This document shows, in pieces, positions 7,548 through 14,489 of a stretch of DNA of 17,762 nucleotides (the first letter of the stretch is position 1; the number at the start of each line of letters is the position of its first letter). The DNA lies in contig JANYGM010000181.1 in NCBI GenBank assembly GCA_025362415.1, positions 1 to 17,762 on the forward strand. The letters are read 5' to 3'. The position numbers were made by a program, and so were the translations under genes. The DNA is from a bacterium. Lineage in GTDB: Bacteria; Bacteroidota; Bacteroidia; Cytophagales; Thermonemataceae. The notes beneath the pieces are model-generated. The model made no database searches, was not told the DNA's origin, and saw nothing but the letters and a program-made list of their open reading frames with translations.

Positions 7548-8237
7548 TTATCTATTTATGACTAAGAAAACAAACAAATAAACCCACAAACCGCCCAAAA
7601 AATGCCAATAAATGGTACTCATTTGTATTCTGGTAGTAGCTTGCGAATGAACTTCGTATTTAAAAACCGCTATTCCTACCAAAAACAGAAAAATAATTCC
7701 TGTGATTAGATGCATTGCGTGCAAAAACAACAACACGTAAACAAATGACCCTGAAGGATTTACAGCATTATTTGCCCTATCTACGCCACCAAAATAAATA
7801 TTATTTTCTATCATTTCGCCACACGCTACTACCTGCAACACCAAAAAAGCCACGCCAAGCACCATAGTAAGTCCCATAGCAATTTTCATATTTTTGATAT
7901 TGTCTTTTTTAGCCGCATTATATGCCCATTGTGCCGTAAAACTACTGACAATAATCACTACTGTACTCGCCCACAAAGCATCAGGAAGCGCAAATTGTAG
8001 CCAATCTCCTTCTGATTGTCGCACAATGTAGGCAGAGGTCATAGAAGCAAAAATCATTACAATACTTACAATAAAAAGCCATAACATAAACTTTTTTGGG
8101 TGCATTGAAAACGTAGCTTCTGGCTCTTCATAAAAGTCTATTGCTTCATTAAAATTGCTGTTGAGGTCAAAATTAGCCTTAAAAGGTAATTCTTGTACTT
8201 TTAGAGTATCTTTTATTTCTGATTTAATTTCGGACAT
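7548..8237 (-). CDS. Cytochrome c oxidase subunit III (heme-copper oxidase)
   Basis: The 229-aa protein starts with an unusually long, acidic soluble N-terminal extension (about 45 residues) and then has five hydrophobic helices at about 49-71, 88-108, 117-138, 164-192 and 208-227. Recognisable subunit III features are HPKKFMLWLF before the first helix, the SAYIV end of that helix, FLHAMHLITG (171-180), and YWHFLGGLWVYLF (210-222), which matches the last-helix Y-W-H-F-x-x-x-x-W motif. Subunit III stabilises the catalytic core (subunits I and II) of the proton-pumping terminal oxidase in the inner membrane and has no cofactor of its own. Five helices instead of seven is usual for the short bacterial form. 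Here it stands alone, with its own promoter at 8261-8295 and a palindrome after the stop; the genes for subunits I and II are not in the window. Confidence 0.88.
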   Translation of the reverse strand: MSEIKSEIKDTLKVQELPFKANFDLNSNFNEAIDFYEEPEATFSMHPKKFMLWLFIVSIVMIFASMTSAYIVRQSEGDWLQFALPDALWASTVVIIVSSFTAQWAYNAAKKDNIKNMKIAMGLTMVLGVAFLVLQVVACGEMIENNIYFGGVDRANNAVNPSGSFVYVLLFLHAMHLITGIIFLFLVGIAVFKYEVHSQATTRIQMSTIYWHFLGGLWVYLFVFLVINR

Positions 8238-8260
8238 AATATTTTTTATAAGATTTTAGG

Positions 8261-8295
8261 CAAATTTACGAGTTATTTCTAACTTATTCATCAAA
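8261..8295 (-). promoter_or_regulatory. Bacteroidota-type promoter for the subunit III gene, overlapping the nadE terminator
   Basis: On the minus strand TTTG (8292-8295) is followed after 23 bases by TAAATTTG (8261-8268), both exact to consensus. The TTTG lies in the outer end of the 31-bp hairpin that follows nadE, so terminator and promoter share sequence. The predicted leader to the ATG at 8237 is about 15-20 bases. Confidence 0.65.
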
Positions 8296-8353
8296 CTGAA
8301 ATAATAAAGCAAAAGTTTTGAGAAAACTTTTGCTTTATTATTTCAGTTTGATG
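8289..8353. terminator. Perfect 31-bp hairpin with 3-base loop behind nadE
   Basis: Arms 8289-8319 and 8323-8353 are exact reverse complements with loop GAG. The centre (GCAAAAGTTTT/AAAACTTTTGC) is followed on either strand by TTTATTATTT, so it can work as an intrinsic terminator in either direction. For minus-strand transcription it lies 28 bases past the nadE stop. At 31 bp it is longer than a terminator needs to be. Confidence 0.85.
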
Positions 8354-8380
8354 TTATTATTAAAATTAAAAAAAAATCAT

Positions 8381-10354
8381 TTAAAAATCTCTCAACTCCT
8401 GCAATTCTTTGGCAAAACCGCCTGACAAAATAGGAAAACGACACCAAGTTTTTGGGTCAAGGTTTTTGTCGTCCAAATGAAAGGAAGGCGCATAACGCTC
8501 TCTTTTCCATTGATTTCTGCACCAAAGTAAAAAGAATTTTTCTACATAATTTTTCAACTGATTGCGCTGTCTGTCTGGGTGTTTCACCTCCAAAATCTGC
8601 AAACATTCCAAAGGCGCACGTTTATCACGTATAGCGGCTTCCTCAATATCATCTAAAATATTGTAGGGCATCAAATCTGTTTCATCTGTTTGCATTGCAC
8701 CTTTTGGGCGCAGTTCTGCGGTTGGTTGTTGATTATTAACATACGACAAAGCAGAGATAACATATTCATTATCAACACCTTTACTTTGTAGCCAACGCAA
8801 CCAAGAACGCAAATAATCTTTATCAATTCCTGCAATAGGACTAAGCCCACCAGAAGTATCTCCGTCCATTGTGGCATAGCCTACGGCAGCTTCAGAACGG
8901 TTGCTAGTAGAAAGCAAAAGGGCATTTTTGAGGTTGGCATAAAACCAAATACTAGGCGCACGCACTCGTGCCTGTATATTTTGGAGTGCAATGTCGTCAG
9001 TTTCCCACGAAAGTTCACGTCCTAAACTTTCTGCCACTATTTTGGTATATTCTTTGACAATATTATTGATATTAAGGTTATGAAACTCTGCACAAACTGC
9101 ACCAGCAAGCTCTTTGGCAGCCGTAAAAGTAACATCTCCACTATTTTCTGTGCCTTGATATGCGGTAGTAATGAGGTGTTTAGCAAGCTCATCAGCAGTT
9201 TTTAGGTCTTTGATGTTTTTGATATAAGAGATTTTGCCTACAAAACGCTCAAATCCTAATTCCTTGATACCCAAGTCTATAAGCATACGACACAAACACA
9301 CAATAGCAGAAGAATCAGCTCCACCACTCAAAGAAACTACAAATCCACCAGAACGGCTTTTGCGCAAATAATCATACAAACCCAGCATCATAGCACGAGC
9401 AAATTCTTCTTCTTTGATGTTTTCACTATGTTCCCACGTAGTTTTGAAAGGAGTTATTTTTTCTAAACCAATTTTAGGGAAAACCAAATCATTATCAATG
9501 CAATTCCCAAAACTTTCTACAATATCAAAAGTGTGTGTTTGGATTTGCGCTAGGCGTGTCAAATCCACATCAATAACGGCAGTCGTAATAATTACATCTT
9601 CAAAAGAAAGACGCTCACCAATAGCTAAAAGCGTACCATTAGAGGCAATAATACTTCCACCATCAAAAATAACTCTTCCAGACTCATTTCCCATCAAGTT
9701 AGCATAAATGTAGCTTACCCCAAACGCCCTAGAACCCTCTAAAACAAATCTTTTGCGTACTTCTAGTTTATCAAAAGCAAAATGAGAAGCACTAGGATTG
9801 AGGATAATATCAATGCCATAATTGTACAAATCACGTCCTGGGCGGTTGGCTACCCAAGCATCTTCACAAATTTCAAAACCAATTTTAATGCCGTTGATAT
9901 TAAAATAAACATCACCAACTTTGTACTCTTTTCCGCCTATATGTATATGTGAGTAGCCTTTTTGTGTCCACGCCGTAAACCAACGTGGCTCATAGTGAAT
10001 GCCGTTGCCTGCCAAGAATTTTTTTGCAGGAAAGCCCAAAATCTCCCCATCAGAAATAAGGCAGGCACAATTAAAAAGTTTATTTTGAATAAGTAATGGT
10101 AAACCCACCGTAACGACCATTCCTTTGGTATAAGGCACAATTTTTTGTAGATATTCCAAAGATTTTTCAGTAGTATTGACGGCATAAAAAGCGTCTTCAC
10201 AACCATAGCCCGTAATACAAAGTTCAGGCAGGCAAAGTATGCTTACGTCTTCATTTCGGGCTTTTTCTATGGCAGTAATGATATGCTGGAAATTGTTTTC
10301 CCAGTCTAATGGCGTTTGGTTAAGCACGCCTGCACCCACTTTGATAAGTTTCAT
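8381..10354 (-). CDS. nadE: Glutamine-dependent NAD+ synthetase
   Basis: The 657-aa enzyme makes NAD+ from deamido-NAD+, ATP and glutamine, the last step of NAD synthesis, in the cytoplasm. The N-terminal glutaminase (nitrilase/CN-hydrolase) domain, about residues 1-290, has its catalytic triad visible: Glu44 in LPELCITGY, Lys in PAKKF (111/112) and Cys163 in FEICEDAW. The C-terminal synthetase domain has the PP-loop SLSGGADSSA (341-350) and STSNRSEAAVGYATMDGDTSGG (from 482; ATP and NaAD binding). Length and two-domain layout match the eukaryote-like/mycobacterial long form, which takes nitrogen from glutamine rather than ammonia. It is a single gene between the 8289-8353 hairpin and the divergent metF. 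No frameshift or missing catalytic residue was seen. Confidence 0.95.
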   Translation of the reverse strand: MKLIKVGAGVLNQTPLDWENNFQHIITAIEKARNEDVSILCLPELCITGYGCEDAFYAVNTTEKSLEYLQKIVPYTKGMVVTVGLPLLIQNKLFNCACLISDGEILGFPAKKFLAGNGIHYEPRWFTAWTQKGYSHIHIGGKEYKVGDVYFNINGIKIGFEICEDAWVANRPGRDLYNYGIDIILNPSASHFAFDKLEVRKRFVLEGSRAFGVSYIYANLMGNESGRVIFDGGSIIASNGTLLAIGERLSFEDVIITTAVIDVDLTRLAQIQTHTFDIVESFGNCIDNDLVFPKIGLEKITPFKTTWEHSENIKEEEFARAMMLGLYDYLRKSRSGGFVVSLSGGADSSAIVCLCRMLIDLGIKELGFERFVGKISYIKNIKDLKTADELAKHLITTAYQGTENSGDVTFTAAKELAGAVCAEFHNLNINNIVKEYTKIVAESLGRELSWETDDIALQNIQARVRAPSIWFYANLKNALLLSTSNRSEAAVGYATMDGDTSGGLSPIAGIDKDYLRSWLRWLQSKGVDNEYVISALSYVNNQQPTAELRPKGAMQTDETDLMPYNILDDIEEAAIRDKRAPLECLQILEVKHPDRQRNQLKNYVEKFFLLWCRNQWKRERYAPSFHLDDKNLDPKTWCRFPILSGGFAKELQELRDF

Positions 10355-10423
10355 AAAGAATTTTTAAGAATTATTTTTAAGAAGATTTTGATGTTGAAAG
10401 TTAGAAAAAAAGAAATCAAATCC

Positions 10424-10431
10424 CAAAAATA
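10424..10431 (-). promoter_or_regulatory. Possible -7 box of the nadE promoter
   Basis: TATTTTTG on the minus strand fits TAnnTTTG, about 70 bases before the nadE ATG. No TTG is found at the right distance upstream, so this is only a half-match in an AT-rich region. Confidence 0.25.
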
Positions 10432-10530
10432 ATTTATGTTTTGTTATTTTTTAGATATATTGCTAAACAGAGATTCTTACAAAACAGAAACAAATTCTGC
10501 AAAATCATTTAAACATATACGTTTTTTTTG

Positions 10531-10538
10531 TAGTTTTG
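10531..10538 (+). promoter_or_regulatory. Probable -7 box of the metF promoter
   Basis: TAGTTTTG matches TAnnTTTG exactly and lies 27 bases before the ATG at 10566. A -33 TTTG at 17-23 bases upstream is missing. The box includes the in-frame TTG at 10536, which argues that this TTG is promoter DNA and not a start codon. Confidence 0.45.
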
Positions 10539-10565
10539 CACAAAAGAAAAACGTCTAGCATAACA

Positions 10566-11516
10566 ATGACCAAAATTATTCAACATATCCAACAAAGTGA
10601 CAAAACTTTGTTTTCCTTTGAAATATTGCCTCCACTCAAAGGAGAAAGCATACAACAACTGTTTAAGGCTATTGACCCATTGATGGAATTTAAACCAAAA
10701 TTCATTGATGTAACTTATCATAGAGAAGAATATGTCTATAAAAAACGTGAAAATGGACTTTTAGAACGCCAAACCATACGCAAAAGACCAGGAACTGTCG
10801 GCATTTGTGCCGCTATTATGAATCATTTTAAAGTTGATGCAGTTCCACATATCATTTGTGGCGGTTTTTCTAAGGAGGAAACAGAAAATGCACTTATTGA
10901 CCTTGACTTTTTGGGTATTGATAATGTGCTTGTATTGCGTGGAGATGCTATTAAATCTGAAGGTAGCTTTACGTCAGACCCAAACGGACATTCTTACGCT
11001 ACTGAACTACTTGTACAAGTGAATGATATGAATAATGGCAAATATTTGGAGGAGATAAATATGAGTCATACTAATTTTTGTATTGGTGTGGCAGGCTACC
11101 CAGAAAAGCATTTTGAAGCACCAAGCCTAAATACTGATTTGAAATATTTGAAGCAAAAAGTAGATTTGGGAGCAGAGTTTATTGTTACACAGATGTTTTT
11201 TGATAATAAAAAATATTTTGAGTTTGTCAATAAATGTCGTGATATGGGAATAACTGTTCCTATCATTCCTGGTTTGAAGCCTATTACTACCAAAAAACAA
11301 CTAACTATTTTGCCAAGTATTTTTCATATTGATTTACCAGATGAATTGGTTTTGGAGATTGAAAAGTGCAAAACAAACGACCACGTCAAACAAGTAGGGA
11401 TAGAATGGGGCATAAAACAGTCAAAAGAACTAATGGAGGCAGGTGTACCTTGTTTGCATTATTATTCTATGAGCAAATCTGATGCAGTAAGACAAATTGC
11501 AGAAACTTTATTTTAA
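10566..11516 (+). CDS. metF: Methylenetetrahydrofolate reductase
   Basis: The 316-aa TIM-barrel flavoenzyme reduces 5,10-methylene-THF to 5-methyl-THF, which supplies the methyl group for methionine synthesis. Visible family features are LFSFEILPP (residues 15-23) with the catalytic Glu19, FIDVTYH (47-52 region), the FAD-contacting VLVLRGD (121-127), GVAGYPEKH (174-182) and FIVTQMFFD (205-213). The length matches the bacterial catalytic-domain-only form. An in-frame TTG at 10536 would add ten residues, but it sits in the probable -7 promoter box, and the homologous core begins right after the ATG at 10566, so I chose the ATG. It is divergent from nadE across a 211-base gap. There is no clear terminator downstream. 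The product name is secure. Confidence 0.93.
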   Translation: MTKIIQHIQQSDKTLFSFEILPPLKGESIQQLFKAIDPLMEFKPKFIDVTYHREEYVYKKRENGLLERQTIRKRPGTVGICAAIMNHFKVDAVPHIICGGFSKEETENALIDLDFLGIDNVLVLRGDAIKSEGSFTSDPNGHSYATELLVQVNDMNNGKYLEEINMSHTNFCIGVAGYPEKHFEAPSLNTDLKYLKQKVDLGAEFIVTQMFFDNKKYFEFVNKCRDMGITVPIIPGLKPITTKKQLTILPSIFHIDLPDELVLEIEKCKTNDHVKQVGIEWGIKQSKELMEAGVPCLHYYSMSKSDAVRQIAETLF

Positions 11517-11584
11517 GAGTTTTTCTAGGATTTTTTACAGATTTTTCACAAAAAAATTATAAAAATTCTTTTTCAGAAAAAACA

Positions 11585-11616
11585 TTTGTCAAATACAACA
11601 TTTTTTACTAATTTTG
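11585..11616 (+). promoter_or_regulatory. Bacteroidota-type promoter for the coiled-coil gene pair
   Basis: TTTG (11585-11588), 20 bases, TAATTTTG (11609-11616) is an exact match to the consensus. The transcript would begin near 11622, giving a leader of roughly 95 bases to the ATG at 11717, and this leader contains the whole repeat at 11646-11684. Confidence 0.75.
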
Positions 11617-11645
11617 AGAAAGTTTTGAAAATATAGAATTTGTGT

Positions 11646-11684
11646 TTGTATTCATTCACAATTCACAATTTAAAATTCACAATT
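11646..11684 (+). repeat. Dispersed repeat copy A (left arm of inverted pair)
   Basis: Thirty-nine bases beginning TTGTATTCATTCACAATT and containing ATTCACAATT-type units. It is the reverse complement of 12759-12798 apart from one extra T there, and matches 13684-13722 directly at about 33 of 39 positions. It lies in the predicted 5' leader of the coiled-coil operon. Confidence 0.85.
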
Positions 11685-11716
11685 ATTTCAAAAATATCTT
11701 ATCAGAAATCAATTAT

Positions 11717-12040
11717 ATGGAAAATACGCTCAACGAAAGTACAAAACTAGACGAAGTAAGAAAACTTATCTTTGGAGAGGAAATAAAAACCTACAATTCT
11801 GAAATAGATGCCATCAAACGCAGTCTTGACAACTATCGTACAGAAATTTCTGTGAAAATTGATGAAGTGAAGATTGAAATGCTCAAATCTATTGAGAGCC
11901 TAGAACAAAAAATGCTCGCACGAGTGGCTGATTTTCAAGCATCTGCACGCCAAGAACTGGAAACGCAACGCCGCAATACAGTCAATAGAGCTGCACTTAG
12001 CAATATTTTTGATGAAATTTCTAAATCTCTAGCGCAATAA
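11717..12040 (+). CDS. Small coiled-coil protein of unknown function
   Basis: The 107-aa product is almost entirely helical and charged, with heptad-like spacing from about residue 20 to 85, and no signal peptide or membrane segment. Near the N terminus it has VRKLIFGEEIKTYNSEI (14-30). An 'L-I-F-G-x-E...' segment leading into a coiled coil is something I have seen in assorted bacterial coiled-coil and OmpA-like proteins, but I cannot assign a family. The longer frame from 11642 is rejected because its first 25 residues are a translation of the repeat at 11646-11684; the ATG at 11717 is the sensible start. The next gene begins 6 bases after the stop and carries a related segment (IKELIVGKDTKNIQERL), so the two are probably co-translated, possibly distantly related, and may form a heteromeric coiled coil. 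The cellular role is unknown. Confidence 0.75.
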   Translation: MENTLNESTKLDEVRKLIFGEEIKTYNSEIDAIKRSLDNYRTEISVKIDEVKIEMLKSIESLEQKMLARVADFQASARQELETQRRNTVNRAALSNIFDEISKSLAQ

Positions 12041-12046
12041 GAAATA

Positions 12047-12757
12047 ATGGAAGACATCAACACACCCATAAATAACACGCCCAACAACGAGCCAAAGGAA
12101 GTAGCAACAGAAACGGTTAATTCTTATAAAGATGTAGTTGTAAATGTAGATAAACAGGACGCTGAAAATAAATTTAGTGGAATGAAAGACCTTTTTACGT
12201 CTATTATCAGTGAAAACCGCAAAGATTACGACAAACAAATTACGGAAATGCGTGGTTTGTTTATGACTGTTTTGGAGGAAAACCGCAAACAGGGGCAGTT
12301 GCAAGTGCAAGATATGTACAAAACTTTGCCTAGTCTTATCAATGAGGCAGATAAAATGCGACGCAAAGAAGAATATGTTTTTTTGAATGATGAAGATGGT
12401 TTGGATAAAGGCACAAAATCTGGTAAATATACCCGTATGAGTGCTATTAAAGAACTTATTGTTGGGAAAGATACAAAAAATATTCAAGAAAGATTAGCTA
12501 TTTTGGAAGCAGAAGTAGAAGAAACCGTTTTGCAAGACAAAGAAAGCCTTGCACAAGCTGCCAAAGATATTTATGATAGACTGGAAAGAATGGAAAACCG
12601 CATCAAAAGTGAGTTAGACAAAACTTTTGAAATTATTAAACTTGAAATTCAAACAGAAGATAAAAATCTTTCTATCAGAGAAGAAATGTCTAAAAATTTG
12701 CGTATGATGGCAGACCAAACCAAAGGTTATAAGCAATTTTTTGAAGTAAAAGCTTAG
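12047..12757 (+). CDS. Coiled-coil protein with two 22-residue tandem repeats, unknown function
   Basis: The 236-aa product is soluble-looking. Residues 1-40 are disordered (Asn, Pro, Thr and Glu-rich). Residues 46-67 and 68-89 are a tandem pair of 22-residue units: MKDLFTSIISENRKDYDKQ against MRGLFMTVLEENRKQGQLQ, both with the L-F...E-N-R-K core, an amphipathic periodicity resembling apolipoprotein-type repeats. A helical segment with IKELIVGKDTKNIQERL (134-150) resembles the N-terminal segment of the preceding gene's product, and a long charged coiled coil (about 150-205) follows. No catalytic motif, signal peptide or membrane helix is seen. The spacing to the upstream gene is 6 bases, so this is an operon. 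Repeat B begins right after the stop codon. Function is unknown; a structural or scaffolding role is plausible from the composition only. Confidence 0.8.
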   Translation: MEDINTPINNTPNNEPKEVATETVNSYKDVVVNVDKQDAENKFSGMKDLFTSIISENRKDYDKQITEMRGLFMTVLEENRKQGQLQVQDMYKTLPSLINEADKMRRKEEYVFLNDEDGLDKGTKSGKYTRMSAIKELIVGKDTKNIQERLAILEAEVEETVLQDKESLAQAAKDIYDRLERMENRIKSELDKTFEIIKLEIQTEDKNLSIREEMSKNLRMMADQTKGYKQFFEVKA

Positions 12758-12758
12758 G

Positions 12759-12798
12759 AATTGTGAATTTTAAATTGTGAATTGTGAATGAAATACAA
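12759..12798 (-). repeat. Dispersed repeat copy B (right arm of inverted pair)
   Basis: Forty bases that are the reverse complement of copy A with a single inserted base (39 of 40 match). It starts one base after the stop codon of the second coiled-coil gene. On a transcript from the 11585 promoter the two arms would be perfectly complementary over about 29 bases and over 39 with one bulge. Confidence 0.85.
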
Positions 12799-12824
12799 TA
12801 AATAATTATAAAAAATAATCTAAA

Positions 12825-13538
12825 ATGAATTTTCTTGCTAAAATAAAAGAAATTATCATTGATTTTGGGGCAGTAGTTTATCCAGACTACTGCCCTTCTT
12901 GTATTAGTTATCTTGAAAAAAATGAGGATTTTATTTGTACCAAATGCAAAGTGAAACTTCCAAAAACAGGCTCACATCTCCCTGACGCAGATAATAAAGC
13001 CATCATACAAAGATTTGAAGGACGCATAAAACTGGCTCACACACTTTCTTATTTGTATTTCAAAAAAGGCTCTAATGTGCAAACTTTGCTACACAAACTA
13101 AAATATGCCTCACAACCTTTAATTGGCGAAAAACTAGGTTTGTGGTATGGCACAGAACTATACGAACAAGGTTTTAAAGACGTTTTTGATATAATTGTAC
13201 CTGTTCCTTTGCACGCTTTGCGCCAAAAAAAGCGTGGTTACAATCAAAGTGAAGCCTTTGGAAAAGGACTTGCGCAAGGGCTTGATATTCCACAAATTAC
13301 ACACGCTTTTGTGCGCACACAATACACAGACACACAAACCAAAAAGCAAAGAATGGAACGTGCTGATAATGTAGAGAATATTTTTCAGATAGAAGATGCC
13401 AATGCACTCAAAAATAAGCATATTTTGCTTGTTGATGATGTCGTAACGACTGGCGCAACACTTTTTGAATGTGTTTTGTCGTTAGAAAAAGCACAACCAA
13501 AAAGTATTAGTATTGCCACTATTGCCGTTGCAGGGTAG
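12825..13538 (+). CDS. ComF family phosphoribosyltransferase-like protein
   Basis: The 237-aa protein has the ComF layout. An N-terminal four-cysteine zinc-binding pair, CPSC (23-26) and CTKC (38-41), is followed by a linker and then a phosphoribosyltransferase domain with IIVPVPLHALRQKKRGYNQSE (from 123) and the PRPP loop LLVDDVVTTGAT (201-212). All four Cys and the two Asp of the PRPP loop are present. ComF proteins are needed for DNA uptake in naturally competent bacteria, where they are thought to help handle single-stranded DNA; the phosphoribosyl reaction is not established. The protein is cytoplasmic. It lies 67 bases after the coiled-coil pair with repeat B between, and no separate promoter is visible, so it may be the last gene of that operon. 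No other competence gene is in the window. Confidence 0.88.
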   Translation: MNFLAKIKEIIIDFGAVVYPDYCPSCISYLEKNEDFICTKCKVKLPKTGSHLPDADNKAIIQRFEGRIKLAHTLSYLYFKKGSNVQTLLHKLKYASQPLIGEKLGLWYGTELYEQGFKDVFDIIVPVPLHALRQKKRGYNQSEAFGKGLAQGLDIPQITHAFVRTQYTDTQTKKQRMERADNVENIFQIEDANALKNKHILLVDDVVTTGATLFECVLSLEKAQPKSISIATIAVAG

Positions 13539-13683
13539 TATTTTACCACTGAGAACACAAGAAATACACAAGTAGGCACTAAGAAATACAAAATAGAAAT
13601 CTAAAAATTATAAGTAGGTTGTTGTAATTAGTTTATGTTGTGACAATCTTAAAATGACACTTAATAAATTGATTATCAATATC

Positions 13684-13722
13684 TTGTATTCATTCATAAT
13701 TCACAATTCCTAATTCCTAATT
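13684..13722 (+). repeat. Dispersed repeat copy C
   Basis: Thirty-nine bases starting TTGTATTCATTCATAATT, direct orientation to copy A with about 33 matches. It lies 2 bases beyond the stop of the minus-strand DinB-fold gene. Read in that gene's direction it follows the stop exactly as copy B follows the coiled-coil stop, which suggests a repeat that associates with gene 3' ends. Confidence 0.75.
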
Positions 13723-13724
13723 AT

Positions 13725-14243
13725 TTACAAATACCTTTCTGTGATAATATTCGTATGATGGATTTCGTGACCAACAATAATGCCACATAAAGCACGCACA
13801 GAAACAGTATTATTATTAGCGTTTCCAAGCTGATTGATAGCATTTTCGTCTAAGTTTTCAAAAAGTTGTAGGGTTGTTTGACGTATCAAAACAAACTCTT
13901 CTAACAAATTTTGTAGAGTACGTTGGTTGAAGTTGGCATTTTGCATATAATCATCTTGCTCAAAACCTGGAAGTGCTTTTTTCTCACCTCTAGCCATACA
14001 TAAGGCACGATAAGCCATAATTCTTTCGCAGTCAATAATATGCCCTAAAACCTCTCTAATAGTCCATTTTCCTTGTGCGTAGGCAGTTTTAGATTTTTCT
14101 TCAGAAATTTTCGCATAAAAATCTTTTACAAAATTAAGTCTTTCTGAAAGTAAAGCAAAAAGGTTGGCTTTTTCATCAAAGAAATTCATATATCCTTGAT
14201 AAAATGTCCCATATTCGTGGTTTTGAGGTTTTGAGATAATCAT
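13725..14243 (-). CDS. DinB-superfamily protein (probable metal-dependent four-helix bundle)
   Basis: With the start at 14243 the product is 172 aa. It has the DinB/YfiT-type pattern: GKWTIREVLGHIIDCERIMAYRAL (from residue 58) with His68 at the end of the second helix region, and GHEIHHTNII (158-167) with His159 and His163 spaced H-x-x-x-H. These three His are the expected metal ligands. DinB-fold proteins include thiol S-transferases using bacillithiol or mycothiol and many uncharacterised members; the precise reaction is not readable. A longer frame begins at ATG 14288, but the extra 15 residues are Lys/Ile-rich and family members usually begin near the MI-x-x-P-x-x-x-E-Y segment, so I prefer 14243. 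It is a single gene, convergent with comF. Confidence 0.8.
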   Translation of the reverse strand: MIISKPQNHEYGTFYQGYMNFFDEKANLFALLSERLNFVKDFYAKISEEKSKTAYAQGKWTIREVLGHIIDCERIMAYRALCMARGEKKALPGFEQDDYMQNANFNQRTLQNLLEEFVLIRQTTLQLFENLDENAINQLGNANNNTVSVRALCGIIVGHEIHHTNIITERYL

Positions 14244-14489
14244 ATTTTTTAAATACTGGAATTGTTTTTTTATGATTTTTATAATCATTTTTTATTGTAA
14301 TTTTCAAACACAAAATCATTTTAATAAGTTCTTAAAAAATCTATTAAGTAACTTAAAAAATATTTTTTTGAAAAAAAACAGAAAAAATAGAACAATATTG
14401 ATAAAAACTTCGTAATATTGTAACCAAATAGCACATACAAACATCAAATCTAAAAGTTCAAACTAGCGTTAAATCAAACCTACTGCCAT

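Noticed and set aside
8671..8877. Minus-strand alternative frame inside nadE
   Set aside because: It lies entirely inside the conserved synthetase domain; nadE is uninterrupted, so no frameshift is needed.
11517..11584. Possible terminator after metF
   Set aside because: There are T-rich and A-rich runs but no stem of useful length.
11642..11716. N-terminal extension of the first coiled-coil gene (25 extra residues)
   Set aside because: The extra residues are a direct translation of the dispersed repeat at 11646-11684; the ATG at 11717 starts the charged helical protein.
12029..12487. 152-codon minus-strand frame opposite the second coiled-coil gene
   Set aside because: The translation is Phe/Ile/His-rich shadow sequence of a Glu/Lys-rich plus-strand gene, with no motif and no promoter.
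13546..13600. CCACTGAGAACACAAG-type sequence after comF
   Set aside because: It resembles short intergenic repeats known from other genomes, but there is only one copy in the window and no clear structure, so I do not call a feature.
14289..14489. Promoter for the A1 lipoprotein gene
   Set aside because: TAATATTG near 14411 is one base off the -7 consensus but has no TTG at the right distance; the region is so A/T-rich that weaker matches mean little.
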